Part shown: piece after piece, positions 41,571 through 49,937 of the stretch
Layout of the letters: each line of letters opens with the position of its first letter
Numbering within the stretch: position 1 is the stretch's first letter
Assembly (NCBI RefSeq): GCF_006440735.1
Contig: NZ_VFUA01000038.1
Location: 1 to 51,945 of the forward strand
DNA: 51,945 nt
DNA from: Mesorhizobium sp. B2-7-1
GTDB lineage: Bacteria; Pseudomonadota; Alphaproteobacteria; Rhizobiales; Rhizobiaceae
Reading direction: 5' to 3'
Notes under the pieces: model-generated
The model's input: only the letters and a program-made list of their open reading frames with translations
Databases searched by the model: none
What the model was told of the DNA's origin: nothing
Position numbers and translations under genes: made by a program

Positions 41571-42353
41571 TCACTTGCCCTTCCACACCGGATCGCGCTT
41601 TTCGGCAAACGCCCGGAACCCTTCCATATTGTCCTCCGACCCGTAGAGAACATCCACTGTCGGCAGCTGCCGACGCGTCACCTTGTTCATGGCCTCCTGG
41701 AAGGTCAGCGCCTCGGCAACCCGCGCCGTTTCCTTGATCGAGGCAAACACCAGCGGCGGGCCGCTGGCGAGCAATCTTGCGATCTCCCAGACGCGCTCCT
41801 CGAGCTTGTCCTTGGGCAGCACTTCGTTGACCAGGCCCCAGCGATGTGCCTCGGCGACGTCCATCCAGCGGCCGGTGAACAGGAGGTCCATGGCGATGTG
41901 GTAAGGGATGCGCTTCGGCAGCTTGATCGTCGCGGCGTCGGCCAGCGTGCCGGCGCGGATCTCGGGCAGCGCGAAGGAGGAATGGTCCGACGCGTAGATG
42001 AGGTCGCAGGACAGCGCCAGCTCGAAGCCGCCGCCCACCGCCATGCCGTTGACGCAGGCGATCACCGGCTTGTTGAGGTCGCGCAGCTCCTGCAGCCCGG
42101 CAAAACCGCCGACGCCATAGTCACCGTCGACCGCGTCGCCGGCCGCCGCCGCCTTCAGGTCCCAGCCGGCGGAAAAGAACTTGTCGCCGGCCGTCTTGAC
42201 GATGGCGACGCGCAACTCGGGATCGTCGCGGAACGCCTTGAAGGTCTCGCCCATCAGCCGCGATGTCTTGAGGTCGATGGCATTGGCCTTCGGCCGGTCG
42301 AGCGTGACTTCGAGGACAGCGCCTTCGCGGCGGGTGGTGATGACGTCAGCCAT
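41571..42353 (-). CDS. caiD: Carnitinyl-CoA dehydratase (crotonobetainyl-CoA hydratase)
   Basis: 260 aa crotonase-fold protein very close in sequence to E. coli CaiD: LDRPKANAIDLKTS, AGDKFFSAGWDLKAAA, NGMAVGGGFELAL, and the C-terminal GFRAFAEKRDPVWKGK. It reversibly hydrates crotonobetainyl-CoA to L-carnitinyl-CoA. GGAG precedes the ATG at 42353; an ATG five codons upstream overlaps that site. The gene overlaps the upstream ligase by 8 bp. Together with the ligase and acyl-CoA dehydrogenase it would bring gamma-butyrobetaine or crotonobetaine into the carnitine route. Confidence 0.9.
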   Translation of the reverse strand: MADVITTRREGAVLEVTLDRPKANAIDLKTSRLMGETFKAFRDDPELRVAIVKTAGDKFFSAGWDLKAAAAGDAVDGDYGVGGFAGLQELRDLNKPVIACVNGMAVGGGFELALSCDLIYASDHSSFALPEIRAGTLADAATIKLPKRIPYHIAMDLLFTGRWMDVAEAHRWGLVNEVLPKDKLEERVWEIARLLASGPPLVFASIKETARVAEALTFQEAMNKVTRRQLPTVDVLYGSEDNMEGFRAFAEKRDPVWKGK

Positions 42354-44430
42354 TCTTCTTTTCTCCAAGCACGAGCAGGGCGTCCGCGATCCAGGCGCCC
42401 TTGCCTTTGGCGCAGACGATCAGCGGGTTGATGTCGAGCTCCTCGATCTCGCCTTCGTTCTTCTGCACGAAGCCGGCAATGCCGGCGATGGCGTCGATGG
42501 CGGCGTCGACGTCGGCCCTGGGCCGGCCGCGATAGCCTTCGAGCAGCGGATAGAGCTTCAATCCACGCAGCGCCGCCTCGATGTCGTCGCGCGTCGCCGG
42601 CAGCATCAGGGTGACGCTGTCGCGCAACAGCTCGACCAGCACGCCGCCGGTGCCGAGCGTCATCACCACGCCGAACATCGGGTCGCGGGTGAAGCCGACG
42701 ATCAGCTCGGCGACGCCGTCGCGGACCATGCGCTCGGCATAGAGCCCGGTGCCGAGCGGCAGAAGATCATGCGCGGCGGCGCTGACGGATTCGGCGTCCT
42801 TGAGGTTCAGCCTGACCGCGCCGACTTCCGACTTGTGCGTCACGCCGAGCGCCTTCAGCGCCACCGGGAAGCCCAGCGTCATCGACGAGATCACCGCCTC
42901 GACCGCGTTGGAGGCGCGCTCGCCCTTCGGCACCGGCAGGCCGGCCTTGATCAACCTTTCCTTGGCCTCGGCTTCGTCCGGCGTCACGCGCTTGGCTTCG
43001 GACGCGCCTGCCGCAGTGGTGTCGACCGGCTGTGCCTGCGGCTCGCGCCAAGCCCAGCCGATGAAGGCGGCGGCCTGGGCGGCGTCCATGGCCTCCGAGA
43101 TGCCGAACAACGGCACCATGCCGCGCGCCATCAGGCCGGCGGTGTATTCCTCCGGCAGGTTCTCCGGCAGCGAGGAGACGATCGCGCCTTGCGCCTTGTT
43201 GGTCTTCAGCGCCGCCTCGAAGGCGCGCAGCGTCGCCCACCAGTCGACGTCGGAGCAACGATCGGGACGCGGGAAGTCGAGCACCAGCATGTTGAGGTCG
43301 AAGCCGCCCGACACCATGGCGGTGAAGGTGGCGGTCATCGCCGGCTCGTTGTTCCAGATGAAGGTGTGGTAGTCGAGCGGGTTGGCGACCGCGACCAGCG
43401 GTCCGAGCGTCGATTTGACATGCGCGCGATGCTGATCGGTAAGCGACGGGAAATGCACCCAGCGCCCTTCGGCGCTGTCGGCCATCACGGAAGCCTCGCC
43501 ACCCGAGCAGCTCATCGACGAGAGCTTGTAGCCGGGCAAGGGTCCGGTGATGTGCAGGAGCTTCAGCGCCTCGATGAAGGCGGGAATGGAATCGACGCGC
43601 GCAATGCCGAGCCGCTTCAGGAACGCGCCGGAGGCGGCGTCGGAGCCGGCGAGCGAGGCGGTGTGCGACACGGTCGCCTGCCGCGCCTGCTCGGACCGCC
43701 CGACTTTCATGGCGATGATCGGCTTCTTCAATTCGCGCGCACGCGCGGCGAGTCGCTCGAAGCCGGCTACCGAATCGAAGGCCTCGATATGCAGGCCAAG
43801 CGAGGTGACGCGCTCGTCCTCGATCAGGCCGAGCGCCATTTCCGAAAGGCCGGTCTGCGCCTGGTTGCCCGCCGTCATCAGGAAGGCGATCGGCAGGCCG
43901 CGCTTCTGCATCGTCATGTTGATGGCGATGTTGGACGACTGGGTGATGATGGCGACGCCCCTGCCGCCCTCGGCCAGCCGGATGCCGCCATGCTGGTCGG
44001 GCCACAAAAGAGCGCCGTCGGCATAGTTGATCAGGCCGTAGCAGTTCGGCCCGATGATCGGCATCTGGCCGGCAGCAGTGACGAGCTCCGCCTGCAGCCG
44101 CTCGCCGTCCTCGTCATAGGCCTCGGTTTCCAGGAAGCCCGCGGCAAAGCAGACGGCGCCGCCAGCGCCGCGCTCGGCCAGCGCCTTGATCACCTCGATG
44201 GTGAGATGCCGGTTGACGCCGACAAAGGCCGCGTCCGGCGCGCCAGGCAGGTCGGCGACGGAGCGGTAGGCCTTGCGGCCGGCGACCTCGTCCTTGGTCG
44301 GATGCACCGGCCAGATTTCGCCGGCAAAGCCCATCTTGATCGATTGCGCGACGACGGCGGCGGCCTGCGCCCCGCCGAACACGGCGATCGATTTCGGGCG
44401 CAGGAGACGTTCGAGTTTATGCATGGCCAT
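42346..44430 (-). CDS. NDP-forming acyl-CoA synthetase (acetate-CoA ligase family)
   Basis: 694 aa with alpha- and beta-type parts in one chain. CoA-binding domain at the N-terminus (LLRPKSIAVFGGA), succinyl-CoA-synthetase-like domains with the phospho-histidine region (VSHTASLAGSDAA, near residue 255), then an ATP-grasp domain (FPVALKALGVTHKSEVGAV, GFTRDPMFGVVMTLGTGG, ELDINPLIVCAKG). No GNAT domain. The operon suggests its acid is gamma-butyrobetaine, crotonobetaine or carnitine, replacing the AMP-forming CaiC. It may also start at the ATG two codons later. A palindromic repeat separates it from the upstream acyl-CoA dehydrogenase gene. Confidence 0.88.
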   Translation of the reverse strand: MAMHKLERLLRPKSIAVFGGAQAAAVVAQSIKMGFAGEIWPVHPTKDEVAGRKAYRSVADLPGAPDAAFVGVNRHLTIEVIKALAERGAGGAVCFAAGFLETEAYDEDGERLQAELVTAAGQMPIIGPNCYGLINYADGALLWPDQHGGIRLAEGGRGVAIITQSSNIAINMTMQKRGLPIAFLMTAGNQAQTGLSEMALGLIEDERVTSLGLHIEAFDSVAGFERLAARARELKKPIIAMKVGRSEQARQATVSHTASLAGSDAASGAFLKRLGIARVDSIPAFIEALKLLHITGPLPGYKLSSMSCSGGEASVMADSAEGRWVHFPSLTDQHRAHVKSTLGPLVAVANPLDYHTFIWNNEPAMTATFTAMVSGGFDLNMLVLDFPRPDRCSDVDWWATLRAFEAALKTNKAQGAIVSSLPENLPEEYTAGLMARGMVPLFGISEAMDAAQAAAFIGWAWREPQAQPVDTTAAGASEAKRVTPDEAEAKERLIKAGLPVPKGERASNAVEAVISSMTLGFPVALKALGVTHKSEVGAVRLNLKDAESVSAAAHDLLPLGTGLYAERMVRDGVAELIVGFTRDPMFGVVMTLGTGGVLVELLRDSVTLMLPATRDDIEAALRGLKLYPLLEGYRGRPRADVDAAIDAIAGIAGFVQKNEGEIEELDINPLIVCAKGKGAWIADALLVLGEKKNG

Positions 44431-44440
44431 CTTTTCGTTT

Positions 44441-44489
44441 GAGCACGATCCTGTCCAAAGCCGGATCCTGGCTTTGGCGCATCATGCTC
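44441..44489. repeat. Palindromic repeat between two operon genes
   Basis: GAGCACGAT (44441-44449) pairs with ATCATGCTC (44481-44489, one mismatch), and CCAAAGCC pairs with GGCTTTGG inside. It fills almost the whole gap between the acyl-CoA dehydrogenase stop and the ligase start and would fold in the mRNA. Confidence 0.65.
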
Positions 44490-45652
44490 TAAGCTCCGAA
44501 CGGACGCAGCAGCGCCCGCGAAATAATATGTCGCTGAATCTCCGACGTGCCTTCCCAGATGCGCTCGACGCGGGCATCGCGCCAGATGCGCTCCAGCGGC
44601 AGGTCGTCCATCAGCCCCATGCCGCCATGGATCTGGATGGCTTCGTCGGCGACGAAGGCCAGCATCTCGGTGGCCTTCAGCTTGGCCATCGCCATGTCCT
44701 GGTCGGTGACGGTGCCCTGATCGTACTTCCAGCCGGCTTCGAACACCATCAGGTCGGCGGCCTTCAGCTCCGTCGCCATGTCGGCGAGCTTGAAGGAGAC
44801 GCCCTGGAACTTGCCGATCTGCTGGCCGAACTGCTGGCGCTGCGCGGCATATTCGATGGCGTGCGACAACGCGCGCTCGGCACGGCCGAGGCAGGTTGCG
44901 CCGACCTGCAGCCGCGTGGCGCCGAGCCAGGAATTGGCGACATCAAAACCCTTGTGCACTTCGCCGAGCACCTGGGAGGCCGGCAGCCGGCAGTCGTCGA
45001 ATTCCAGGATCGAATTGGTGTAGCCGCGATGCGAGACGTTGCGGTAGCCATCGCGCACCGAAAAACCCTTGGTGCCCTTGTCGACGAAGAAGGCGGTGAT
45101 CTTCTTGCGCTTGCCGCGCGGCGAATCCTCTTCGCCCGAGGCCATGAAGACGATGGCGAAGTCGGCGATGTCGGCATGGGAGATGAAATGCTTGGTGCCG
45201 TTGAGCACCCAGTTCGAGCCGTCCTGCACGGCGGTCGCCTTCATGCCGCGCAGGTCGGAACCGGCGCCCGGCTCGGTCATCGCCAGGCAGTCCCACTTCT
45301 CGCCGCGGATGCAGGGGAACAGGTATTTCTCGCGCTGCTCCGGCGTGCCGGCGAGCAGGATGTTGGACGGGCGCGCCACGCAGGTCCAGTGCAGCGCGTA
45401 ATTGGCGCGGCCAAGCTCCTTCTCGTAGAGCAGCCAGCTCACCGTATCGAGACCCGCGCCGCCGACATCGGCCGGCATGTTGGCCGCGTAGAGGCCTGCC
45501 CCGATCGCCTTGGCCTTCAATTCGTCGATCAGTTCGCGGCGCAGCTCGCCGGTGCGCTCCACCTCGCGCTCATGCGGATAAAGCTCGTTCTCGACGAAGG
45601 CGCGCGTCGTCTCGACGATCAGCTTCTGCTCTTCCGAAAGCCCGAAATCCAT
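44489..45652 (-). CDS. Acyl-CoA dehydrogenase (probable gamma-butyrobetainyl-/crotonobetainyl-CoA)
   Basis: 387 aa, complete. Family signatures: LAMTEPGAGSDLRGMKATA, GTKHFISHADIADF, the catalytic-region and FAD contacts near the C-terminus (QIHGGMGLMDDLPLERIWRDARVERIWEGTSEIQRHIISR). FAD enzyme desaturating an acyl-CoA. With CaiD and an acyl-CoA synthetase in the same operon, the likely reaction is gamma-butyrobetainyl-CoA to crotonobetainyl-CoA. It starts 4 bp after the carnitine dehydrogenase gene with GAGGCG as ribosome site. Confidence 0.9.
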   Translation of the reverse strand: MDFGLSEEQKLIVETTRAFVENELYPHEREVERTGELRRELIDELKAKAIGAGLYAANMPADVGGAGLDTVSWLLYEKELGRANYALHWTCVARPSNILLAGTPEQREKYLFPCIRGEKWDCLAMTEPGAGSDLRGMKATAVQDGSNWVLNGTKHFISHADIADFAIVFMASGEEDSPRGKRKKITAFFVDKGTKGFSVRDGYRNVSHRGYTNSILEFDDCRLPASQVLGEVHKGFDVANSWLGATRLQVGATCLGRAERALSHAIEYAAQRQQFGQQIGKFQGVSFKLADMATELKAADLMVFEAGWKYDQGTVTDQDMAMAKLKATEMLAFVADEAIQIHGGMGLMDDLPLERIWRDARVERIWEGTSEIQRHIISRALLRPFGA

Positions 45653-45656
45653 CGCC

Positions 45657-46793
45657 TCAGCCCTTCTTCTTGCTCTTTTTCGCCTTGTCGGCCTTGCCAG
45701 CTTTTACTGGCTTTTCAACCTTTGCCGGCGTTGCGGCCTTCTTCGCCGGCTTGGCGGCCTTGGCCTTGCCGTCTGCCTTGGCGGCCGGCTTCGCCGCCAG
45801 CTTGGCGAGCTGCTTGGTATAATCCTTGTGCAGCGCGCCGGCGCCCCAGCCCTTGCCCTTGTTCTGCTTCGACAGCGCTTCCATGATCGCGACCAGATTG
45901 TCGTCGCGGATCTTCTCCAGCTCGCGGATCGACAGGCCGTGCGCCTGCTCGTCCGACTGGGTGGCGATGAGATCGACCAGCTCGTCGTTGAACTCCGGCA
46001 CGTCCATCAGCTTGGTCCATGGCCATTTCAGGCACGGCCCGAACTGCGCCATGAAGTGACGCATGCCGGCCTCGCCGCCAGCGACGCGGTAGACCTGGAA
46101 CATGCCCATCTGCGCCCAGCGCAGGCCGAAGGAATAGCGCATGATGTCGTCGAGTTCCTCGACGGTGCAGATGCCGTCCTTGACCAGCCACAGCGCCTCG
46201 CGCCACGCGGCTTCGAGCAGGCGGTCGCCGACGAAGGCCTCGATCTCCTTGCGCACCACCACCGGCTTCATGCCGATCGAGGCGTAGAGCTCCTTGGCCA
46301 CCTCGATAGCCTCGGGGAAAGTCTGCTGGCCGCCGACGATCTCGACCAGCGGCAGGAGGTAGACCGGGTTGAACGGATGGCCGACCACCAGCCGCTCCGG
46401 GTGCTTCTTCATCGCCACCTGCATGTCGGTCGGCTTGATGCCGGAGGTCGACGAGCCGACGATGGCGTTGGCCGGCGCATGCGCGTCGATCTCGGCCAGC
46501 ACCTTGTGCTTGAGGTCGAGCCGCTCCGGCACGCTTTCCTGGATGAAATCGGCGTCCGCTACCGCCTCGGCGATGGTCTTGGCGAAGGTGAGCTTGCCTT
46601 CCTTGGGCAGGCCGCCGGGCAGCATCTGCTTATAGGCGCGGCGCGCGCCCTTCATCACTTCGCCGACCTTGCGGGAGGCCTCGGGATCGGGATCGAAGAT
46701 CGAGACGTCGATGCCGTTGAGCAGCAGCCGCGCCACCCAGCCGGCGCCGATGACACCGCCGCCGATGGCGGCCGCCTTGTTGATGATGCTCAT
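45657..46793 (-). CDS. lcdH: Carnitine 3-dehydrogenase with Lys/Ala-rich C-terminal tail
   Basis: 378 aa. Residues 1-320 are a 3-hydroxyacyl-CoA-dehydrogenase-like enzyme: NAD motif AAIGGGVIGAGWVARLLLNG, SSTSGIKPTDMQ, PERLVVGHPFNPVYLLPLVEIVGG, and EAFVGDRLLEAAWREALWLV, as in L-carnitine dehydrogenases, which make 3-dehydrocarnitine. Residues 330-378 are a low-complexity tail with 18 Lys and 16 Ala in 49 positions, histone-H1-like and absent from the usual 320-aa enzyme. In some rhizobia the dehydrogenase is instead fused to a thioesterase; none is seen here. It lies 5 bp after the HD gene and 4 bp before the acyl-CoA dehydrogenase gene. Confidence 0.88.
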   Translation of the reverse strand: MSIINKAAAIGGGVIGAGWVARLLLNGIDVSIFDPDPEASRKVGEVMKGARRAYKQMLPGGLPKEGKLTFAKTIAEAVADADFIQESVPERLDLKHKVLAEIDAHAPANAIVGSSTSGIKPTDMQVAMKKHPERLVVGHPFNPVYLLPLVEIVGGQQTFPEAIEVAKELYASIGMKPVVVRKEIEAFVGDRLLEAAWREALWLVKDGICTVEELDDIMRYSFGLRWAQMGMFQVYRVAGGEAGMRHFMAQFGPCLKWPWTKLMDVPEFNDELVDLIATQSDEQAHGLSIRELEKIRDDNLVAIMEALSKQNKGKGWGAGALHKDYTKQLAKLAAKPAAKADGKAKAAKPAKKAATPAKVEKPVKAGKADKAKKSKKKG

Positions 46794-46798
46794 GCTTG

Positions 46799-47425
46799 TC
46801 AGGCTCCGGTTCTCGTCTTGGCTGTATCGGGGTTGGTGAGGGCCACGCGCTCGCCGGCGCGGATCACCGCCGGGTCATAGGCCTTGCGGGCGAAGACTTC
46901 GAGCACGAAGGGCCGGAAGAACTCGACCGGCCGCGTCTCGTAGTCGGGATCGAAGCTCGACTGGTCCCAGCGCTCGCAGAACTGGTCGCAATCGTCGAAA
47001 TAGAGGTGGCCGGCAAAGCGCTCGCGCGCATGCCGGTTGCCACCAACGTGATGCGCGTAATAGAGGCGCTGGAAGTCGCCGTGCTTTTCCACCACCCAGG
47101 TGCATTGCTGGCGCACGAAAGGCTTCAGGATCGCAGCCGCATATTCGTCGTGATTGTAGGGCGCGTAAATGTCGCCGATGTCGTGCAGCAGGGCGCAGAC
47201 GATCCAATCGGTGTCGGCACCATCGCGCCAGGCGCGCGTCGCCGCCTGCAGCGAATGGCCGAGCCGGGTGATCTTGTAGCCGGAAAGACCCTCGTCAAGC
47301 TGCACGAGCGCATCGAGCAGCCGGTCGCCGGTCTTGGCGGCATAGTCGATCTCATGGGCGGTCAGGAATTCGTAGTCTTCCCTGTCGCCGTCCTTCATCG
47401 CGGTGAACTTGACGGTATCAGCCAT
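46799..47425 (-). CDS. HD-domain protein resembling PhnZ/TmpB diiron oxygenases
   Basis: 208 aa. His57 (GHSLQAA), His81-Asp82 (ALLHDIGD), His92, His125 or His126 (YYAHHVG) and Asp154 or Asp159 make a six-ligand dinuclear metal site. The stretch RLGHSLQAATRAWRDGAD and the following ALLHDIG closely resemble the mixed-valent diiron oxygenases PhnZ and TmpB, including the 24-residue His to His-Asp spacing; the Tyr and Glu that PhnZ uses near its substrate do not seem conserved. TmpB acts on a trimethylammonium phosphonate, so a quaternary-amine substrate fits the carnitine operon. A plain phosphohydrolase or thioesterase role remains possible. It sits between BKACE (14 bp) and carnitine dehydrogenase (5 bp). 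Confidence 0.82.
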   Translation of the reverse strand: MADTVKFTAMKDGDREDYEFLTAHEIDYAAKTGDRLLDALVQLDEGLSGYKITRLGHSLQAATRAWRDGADTDWIVCALLHDIGDIYAPYNHDEYAAAILKPFVRQQCTWVVEKHGDFQRLYYAHHVGGNRHARERFAGHLYFDDCDQFCERWDQSSFDPDYETRPVEFFRPFVLEVFARKAYDPAVIRAGERVALTNPDTAKTRTGA

Positions 47426-47439
47426 GACCAACGCCCGCC

Positions 47440-48363
47440 TTACGCCGCCGCTGCGATCGGCGCCCGCTTGGTGAGGTTGAGCTTCTTGCGCACTTCCTCC
47501 GGCCCGAGGATCCTGGCGCCGAGATTGGTGACGATGCTCGCAGCGCGTTCGACGAGCTGCGCATTGGTCGCCAGCACGCCCTTGTCGAGCCACAGATTGT
47601 CTTCCAGGCCGACGCGGACATTGCCGCCGGCAAGCACCGCCGCCGCGGCATAGGCCATCTGGTTGCGGCCGATGGCGAAGGCCGACCAGTTCCAGGTCGA
47701 GGGCACGTTGTTGACCATCGCCATGAAGGTGTTGAGGTCGTCCGGCGCGCCCCACGGCACGCCCATGCAGAGCTGCACCAGCGCGTCGGCGTTGAGCACC
47801 TTTTCCTCGACGAGTTGCTTGGCGAACCACAGATGACCGGTGTCGAAGGCTTCGATCTCGGGCTTGACGCCCAGCGCCGTCATCATGCCGCCCATGGCGC
47901 GCAGCATGCCGGGCGTGTTGGTCATCACGTAATCGGCCTCGTTGAAGTTCATCGTGCCGCAGTCCAGCGTGCATATCTCCGGCAGGCACTGGCGCACATG
48001 CTCCATGCGGTTGGTCGCGCCGCCCATGTCGGTGCCTTTTTCATTGAGCGGCAGCGGTGCCTCGGTCGAGCCGAACACCATGTCGCCGCCCATGCCGGCG
48101 GTGAGGTTGAGCACGACGTCGACGTTCGCGTCGCGGATGCGCTCGGTCACCTCGCGGTAGAGGTGCACGTCGCGTCGCGGCTTGCCGGTCTCGGGGTCGC
48201 GCACATGGCAGTGGACGATCGCCGCGCCCGCCTTGGCGGCGTCGATCGCCGAATCGGCGATCTGCTTGGGCGAGCGCGGCACATGCGGGCTGCGGTCCTG
48301 CGTGCCGCCGGAACCGGTCACGGCACAGGTAATGAAAACCTCGCGGTTCATCGCAAGCGGCAT
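47440..48363 (-). CDS. BKACE family 3-dehydrocarnitine cleavage enzyme
   Basis: 307 aa, beta-keto acid cleavage enzyme (DUF849) fold. Zn-binding histidines in AAIVHCHVRDPETGKP, further motif VLNLTAGMGGDMVFG and the late GLEDNLWLDKGVLATN, which carries the conserved Glu. In this family members next to carnitine dehydrogenase react 3-dehydrocarnitine with acetyl-CoA, giving acetoacetate and betainyl-CoA. GGGAGG precedes the ATG at 48363; a start four codons later is possible. First gene of the carnitine operon, divergent from the regulator. Confidence 0.9.
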   Translation of the reverse strand: MPLAMNREVFITCAVTGSGGTQDRSPHVPRSPKQIADSAIDAAKAGAAIVHCHVRDPETGKPRRDVHLYREVTERIRDANVDVVLNLTAGMGGDMVFGSTEAPLPLNEKGTDMGGATNRMEHVRQCLPEICTLDCGTMNFNEADYVMTNTPGMLRAMGGMMTALGVKPEIEAFDTGHLWFAKQLVEEKVLNADALVQLCMGVPWGAPDDLNTFMAMVNNVPSTWNWSAFAIGRNQMAYAAAAVLAGGNVRVGLEDNLWLDKGVLATNAQLVERAASIVTNLGARILGPEEVRKKLNLTKRAPIAAAA

Positions 48364-48391
48364 CTTGATCCTCCCAGATTCGATCAGCCAC

Positions 48392-48433
48392 GCATGCCAC
48401 CCATAAGCGGGAGCCGACAACGGCACGGCATGC
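48392..48433. promoter_or_regulatory. Spaced dyad in the carnitine operon/regulator intergenic region
   Basis: GCATGCC (48392-48398) and GGCATGC (48427-48433) are perfect inverted copies with 28 bp between, in the 132-bp gap between divergent BKACE and the AraC-type regulator gene. The position suits an activator site for that regulator, but the match is short. Confidence 0.3.
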
Positions 48434-48495
48434 ACGGGGAATTCATCAAGAATGCCCGACTTGCCGGAAACTGTTTTGCGTTTTACGAAGACCTC

Positions 48496-49476
48496 ATGAT
48501 CAAAAGCGAAAAACCGACGATCTTTCGATCCGAACATGAAACACTCAAGGTGACGTTCCTGGTGTTCTCGGGCTCGTCGATCATGTGCGTCGCCTCCGCT
48601 GTCGATCCTCTGCGCGCGGCCAACCGCATTTCCGGCGAGACATCGTTCGACTTCAAGCTGGTCTCGGTCACCGGCGAGGCGCCGGTCACCACCTGCGGCT
48701 TGCCGGTGGCGGTCAGCGGCCGCTTCGATGCCGGTGAGCCGACCGACATGCTGGTCGTCGTCGCCGGCTTCGGCACGCAGAACTACGCCACGTCGGCGCT
48801 GCTTGCCGGCCTTCGCCGCGCGGCGCGTGCGGCCCGCGCCTGCGGCGGGGTCGAGGCTGGCACCTGGCTGGTGGCGCGCGCCGGCCTGCTCGAAGGCCGC
48901 AGCGCCACAACGCATTGGGAAGACATGGAGGATTTCTCGACCGCCTTTCCCGGCGTCGACGTGCGGCCGGACCGCTATGTCATCGACGGGCCGGTCTTCA
49001 CCTCGGGCGGCGCCTCGCCGACCTTCGACTTGATGCTGCATCTCGTCCGCACCAGGCTCGGCATGGCGGCGGCGCTCGATGTGGCGAGCGTCTTCATCTA
49101 CGACCAGGCCCGTGCGGCGACCGACGCGCAGCCGCTGGTCTCGCTCGGCCGCCTCGACGGCTACGATCCAAGGCTTGCCCAGGCGATCCGGCTGATGGAA
49201 GCGCATGTCGACCAGCCGCTCACCATCGACGCCGTGGCAAAACGCGCCGGTGTCACGGCAAGGACGCTGGAAAGCATTTTTCGCAAATCGATCGGCGAGA
49301 CGCCCGGCGCCTATTATCTAAGGCTGCGCCTCAGCGCCGCCCGCCGCCTGGTGGTCGACACGCGCATCGCCATGGCGGATATTGCCGGGCGGACAGGCTT
49401 TTCGTCCGCCGCGGCATTTTCCAGGGCATTTTCAAGAGCGTTCGGCGAGGCGCCGGTCAGGCTTCGCCGGGGGTAG
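48496..49476 (+). CDS. cdhR: GATase1/DJ-1 - AraC transcriptional regulator of carnitine catabolism (CdhR-like)
   Basis: 326 aa. N-terminal DJ-1/GATase1-like ligand domain (about 18-190: VTFLVFSGSSIMCVASAVDPLRAANR, VVVAGFGTQN) and C-terminal double helix-turn-helix AraC domain (about 225-320: LTIDAVAKRAGVTARTLESIFRKSIGETPGAYYLRLRLSAARRL). Architecture and position, divergent from BKACE and carnitine dehydrogenase, match CdhR of Pseudomonas, which activates carnitine catabolism. The ATG at 48496 fits the domain start; an in-frame ATG at 48430 would overlap the dyad at 48392-48433. Symbol given by context. Confidence 0.88.
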   Translation: MIKSEKPTIFRSEHETLKVTFLVFSGSSIMCVASAVDPLRAANRISGETSFDFKLVSVTGEAPVTTCGLPVAVSGRFDAGEPTDMLVVVAGFGTQNYATSALLAGLRRAARAARACGGVEAGTWLVARAGLLEGRSATTHWEDMEDFSTAFPGVDVRPDRYVIDGPVFTSGGASPTFDLMLHLVRTRLGMAAALDVASVFIYDQARAATDAQPLVSLGRLDGYDPRLAQAIRLMEAHVDQPLTIDAVAKRAGVTARTLESIFRKSIGETPGAYYLRLRLSAARRLVVDTRIAMADIAGRTGFSSAAAFSRAFSRAFGEAPVRLRRG

Positions 49477-49478
49477 GG

Positions 49479-49682
49479 TCAGGCTGCGCTCTTGCGCTCG
49501 CCGGCGCTGCCCATCTGCGAGCGCATCTGTCTCGCCAGACGGATTTCAAAGCGGTTGCTGACGGCGCGGTCCCATTCGGTCTTCACGTCGTCGGTCGGCC
49601 GCGGCAACGCCATCAACCGGTCGATGATCGATCCGGCTTCGCCGGACGAGAGCAGGGCGTCGATTTCGCGTTCGTGCTGCAT
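49479..49682 (-). CDS. Small hypothetical protein
   Basis: 67 aa, unrecognised. A well-placed GGAGG precedes the ATG at 49682 and the stop ends 2 bp from the convergent regulator gene, both in favour of a real gene. Composition is charged and helical (EWDRAVSNRFEIRLARQMRSQ), with no membrane segment, Cys or signal peptide. Function unknown. Confidence 0.6.
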   Translation of the reverse strand: MQHEREIDALLSSGEAGSIIDRLMALPRPTDDVKTEWDRAVSNRFEIRLARQMRSQMGSAGERKSAA

Positions 49683-49937
49683 ATCGGTTCGCCTCCTTCT
49701 TCTTCACCCGCCACAGGAGCCTCGTTTATACGAGTTCCGTGACGGCTGTTTGAAGGCAAGAACGAGGTCATTGAGGGGCATCGCGGGGCAAAGTTTTGTC
49801 AGCCAAGGTTGATCTGCGGCAAGCCGATTCTCGCTTGCTTCCATCATCGTCTCGGCTCACCTGCGCAACGCCGACCAGCAGAGGCGGGCCGCGGTGGCTA
49901 TGCGGCCACGCGCGGCGAATGCAGGGCCGGACCCGCT

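Noticed and set aside
46799..47425. HD protein as a ppGpp or nucleotide phosphohydrolase
   Set aside because: Ligand spacing and the GHSLQAA segment fit the PhnZ-like group better than SpoT/RelA or YfbR-type HD proteins; kept only as an alternative.
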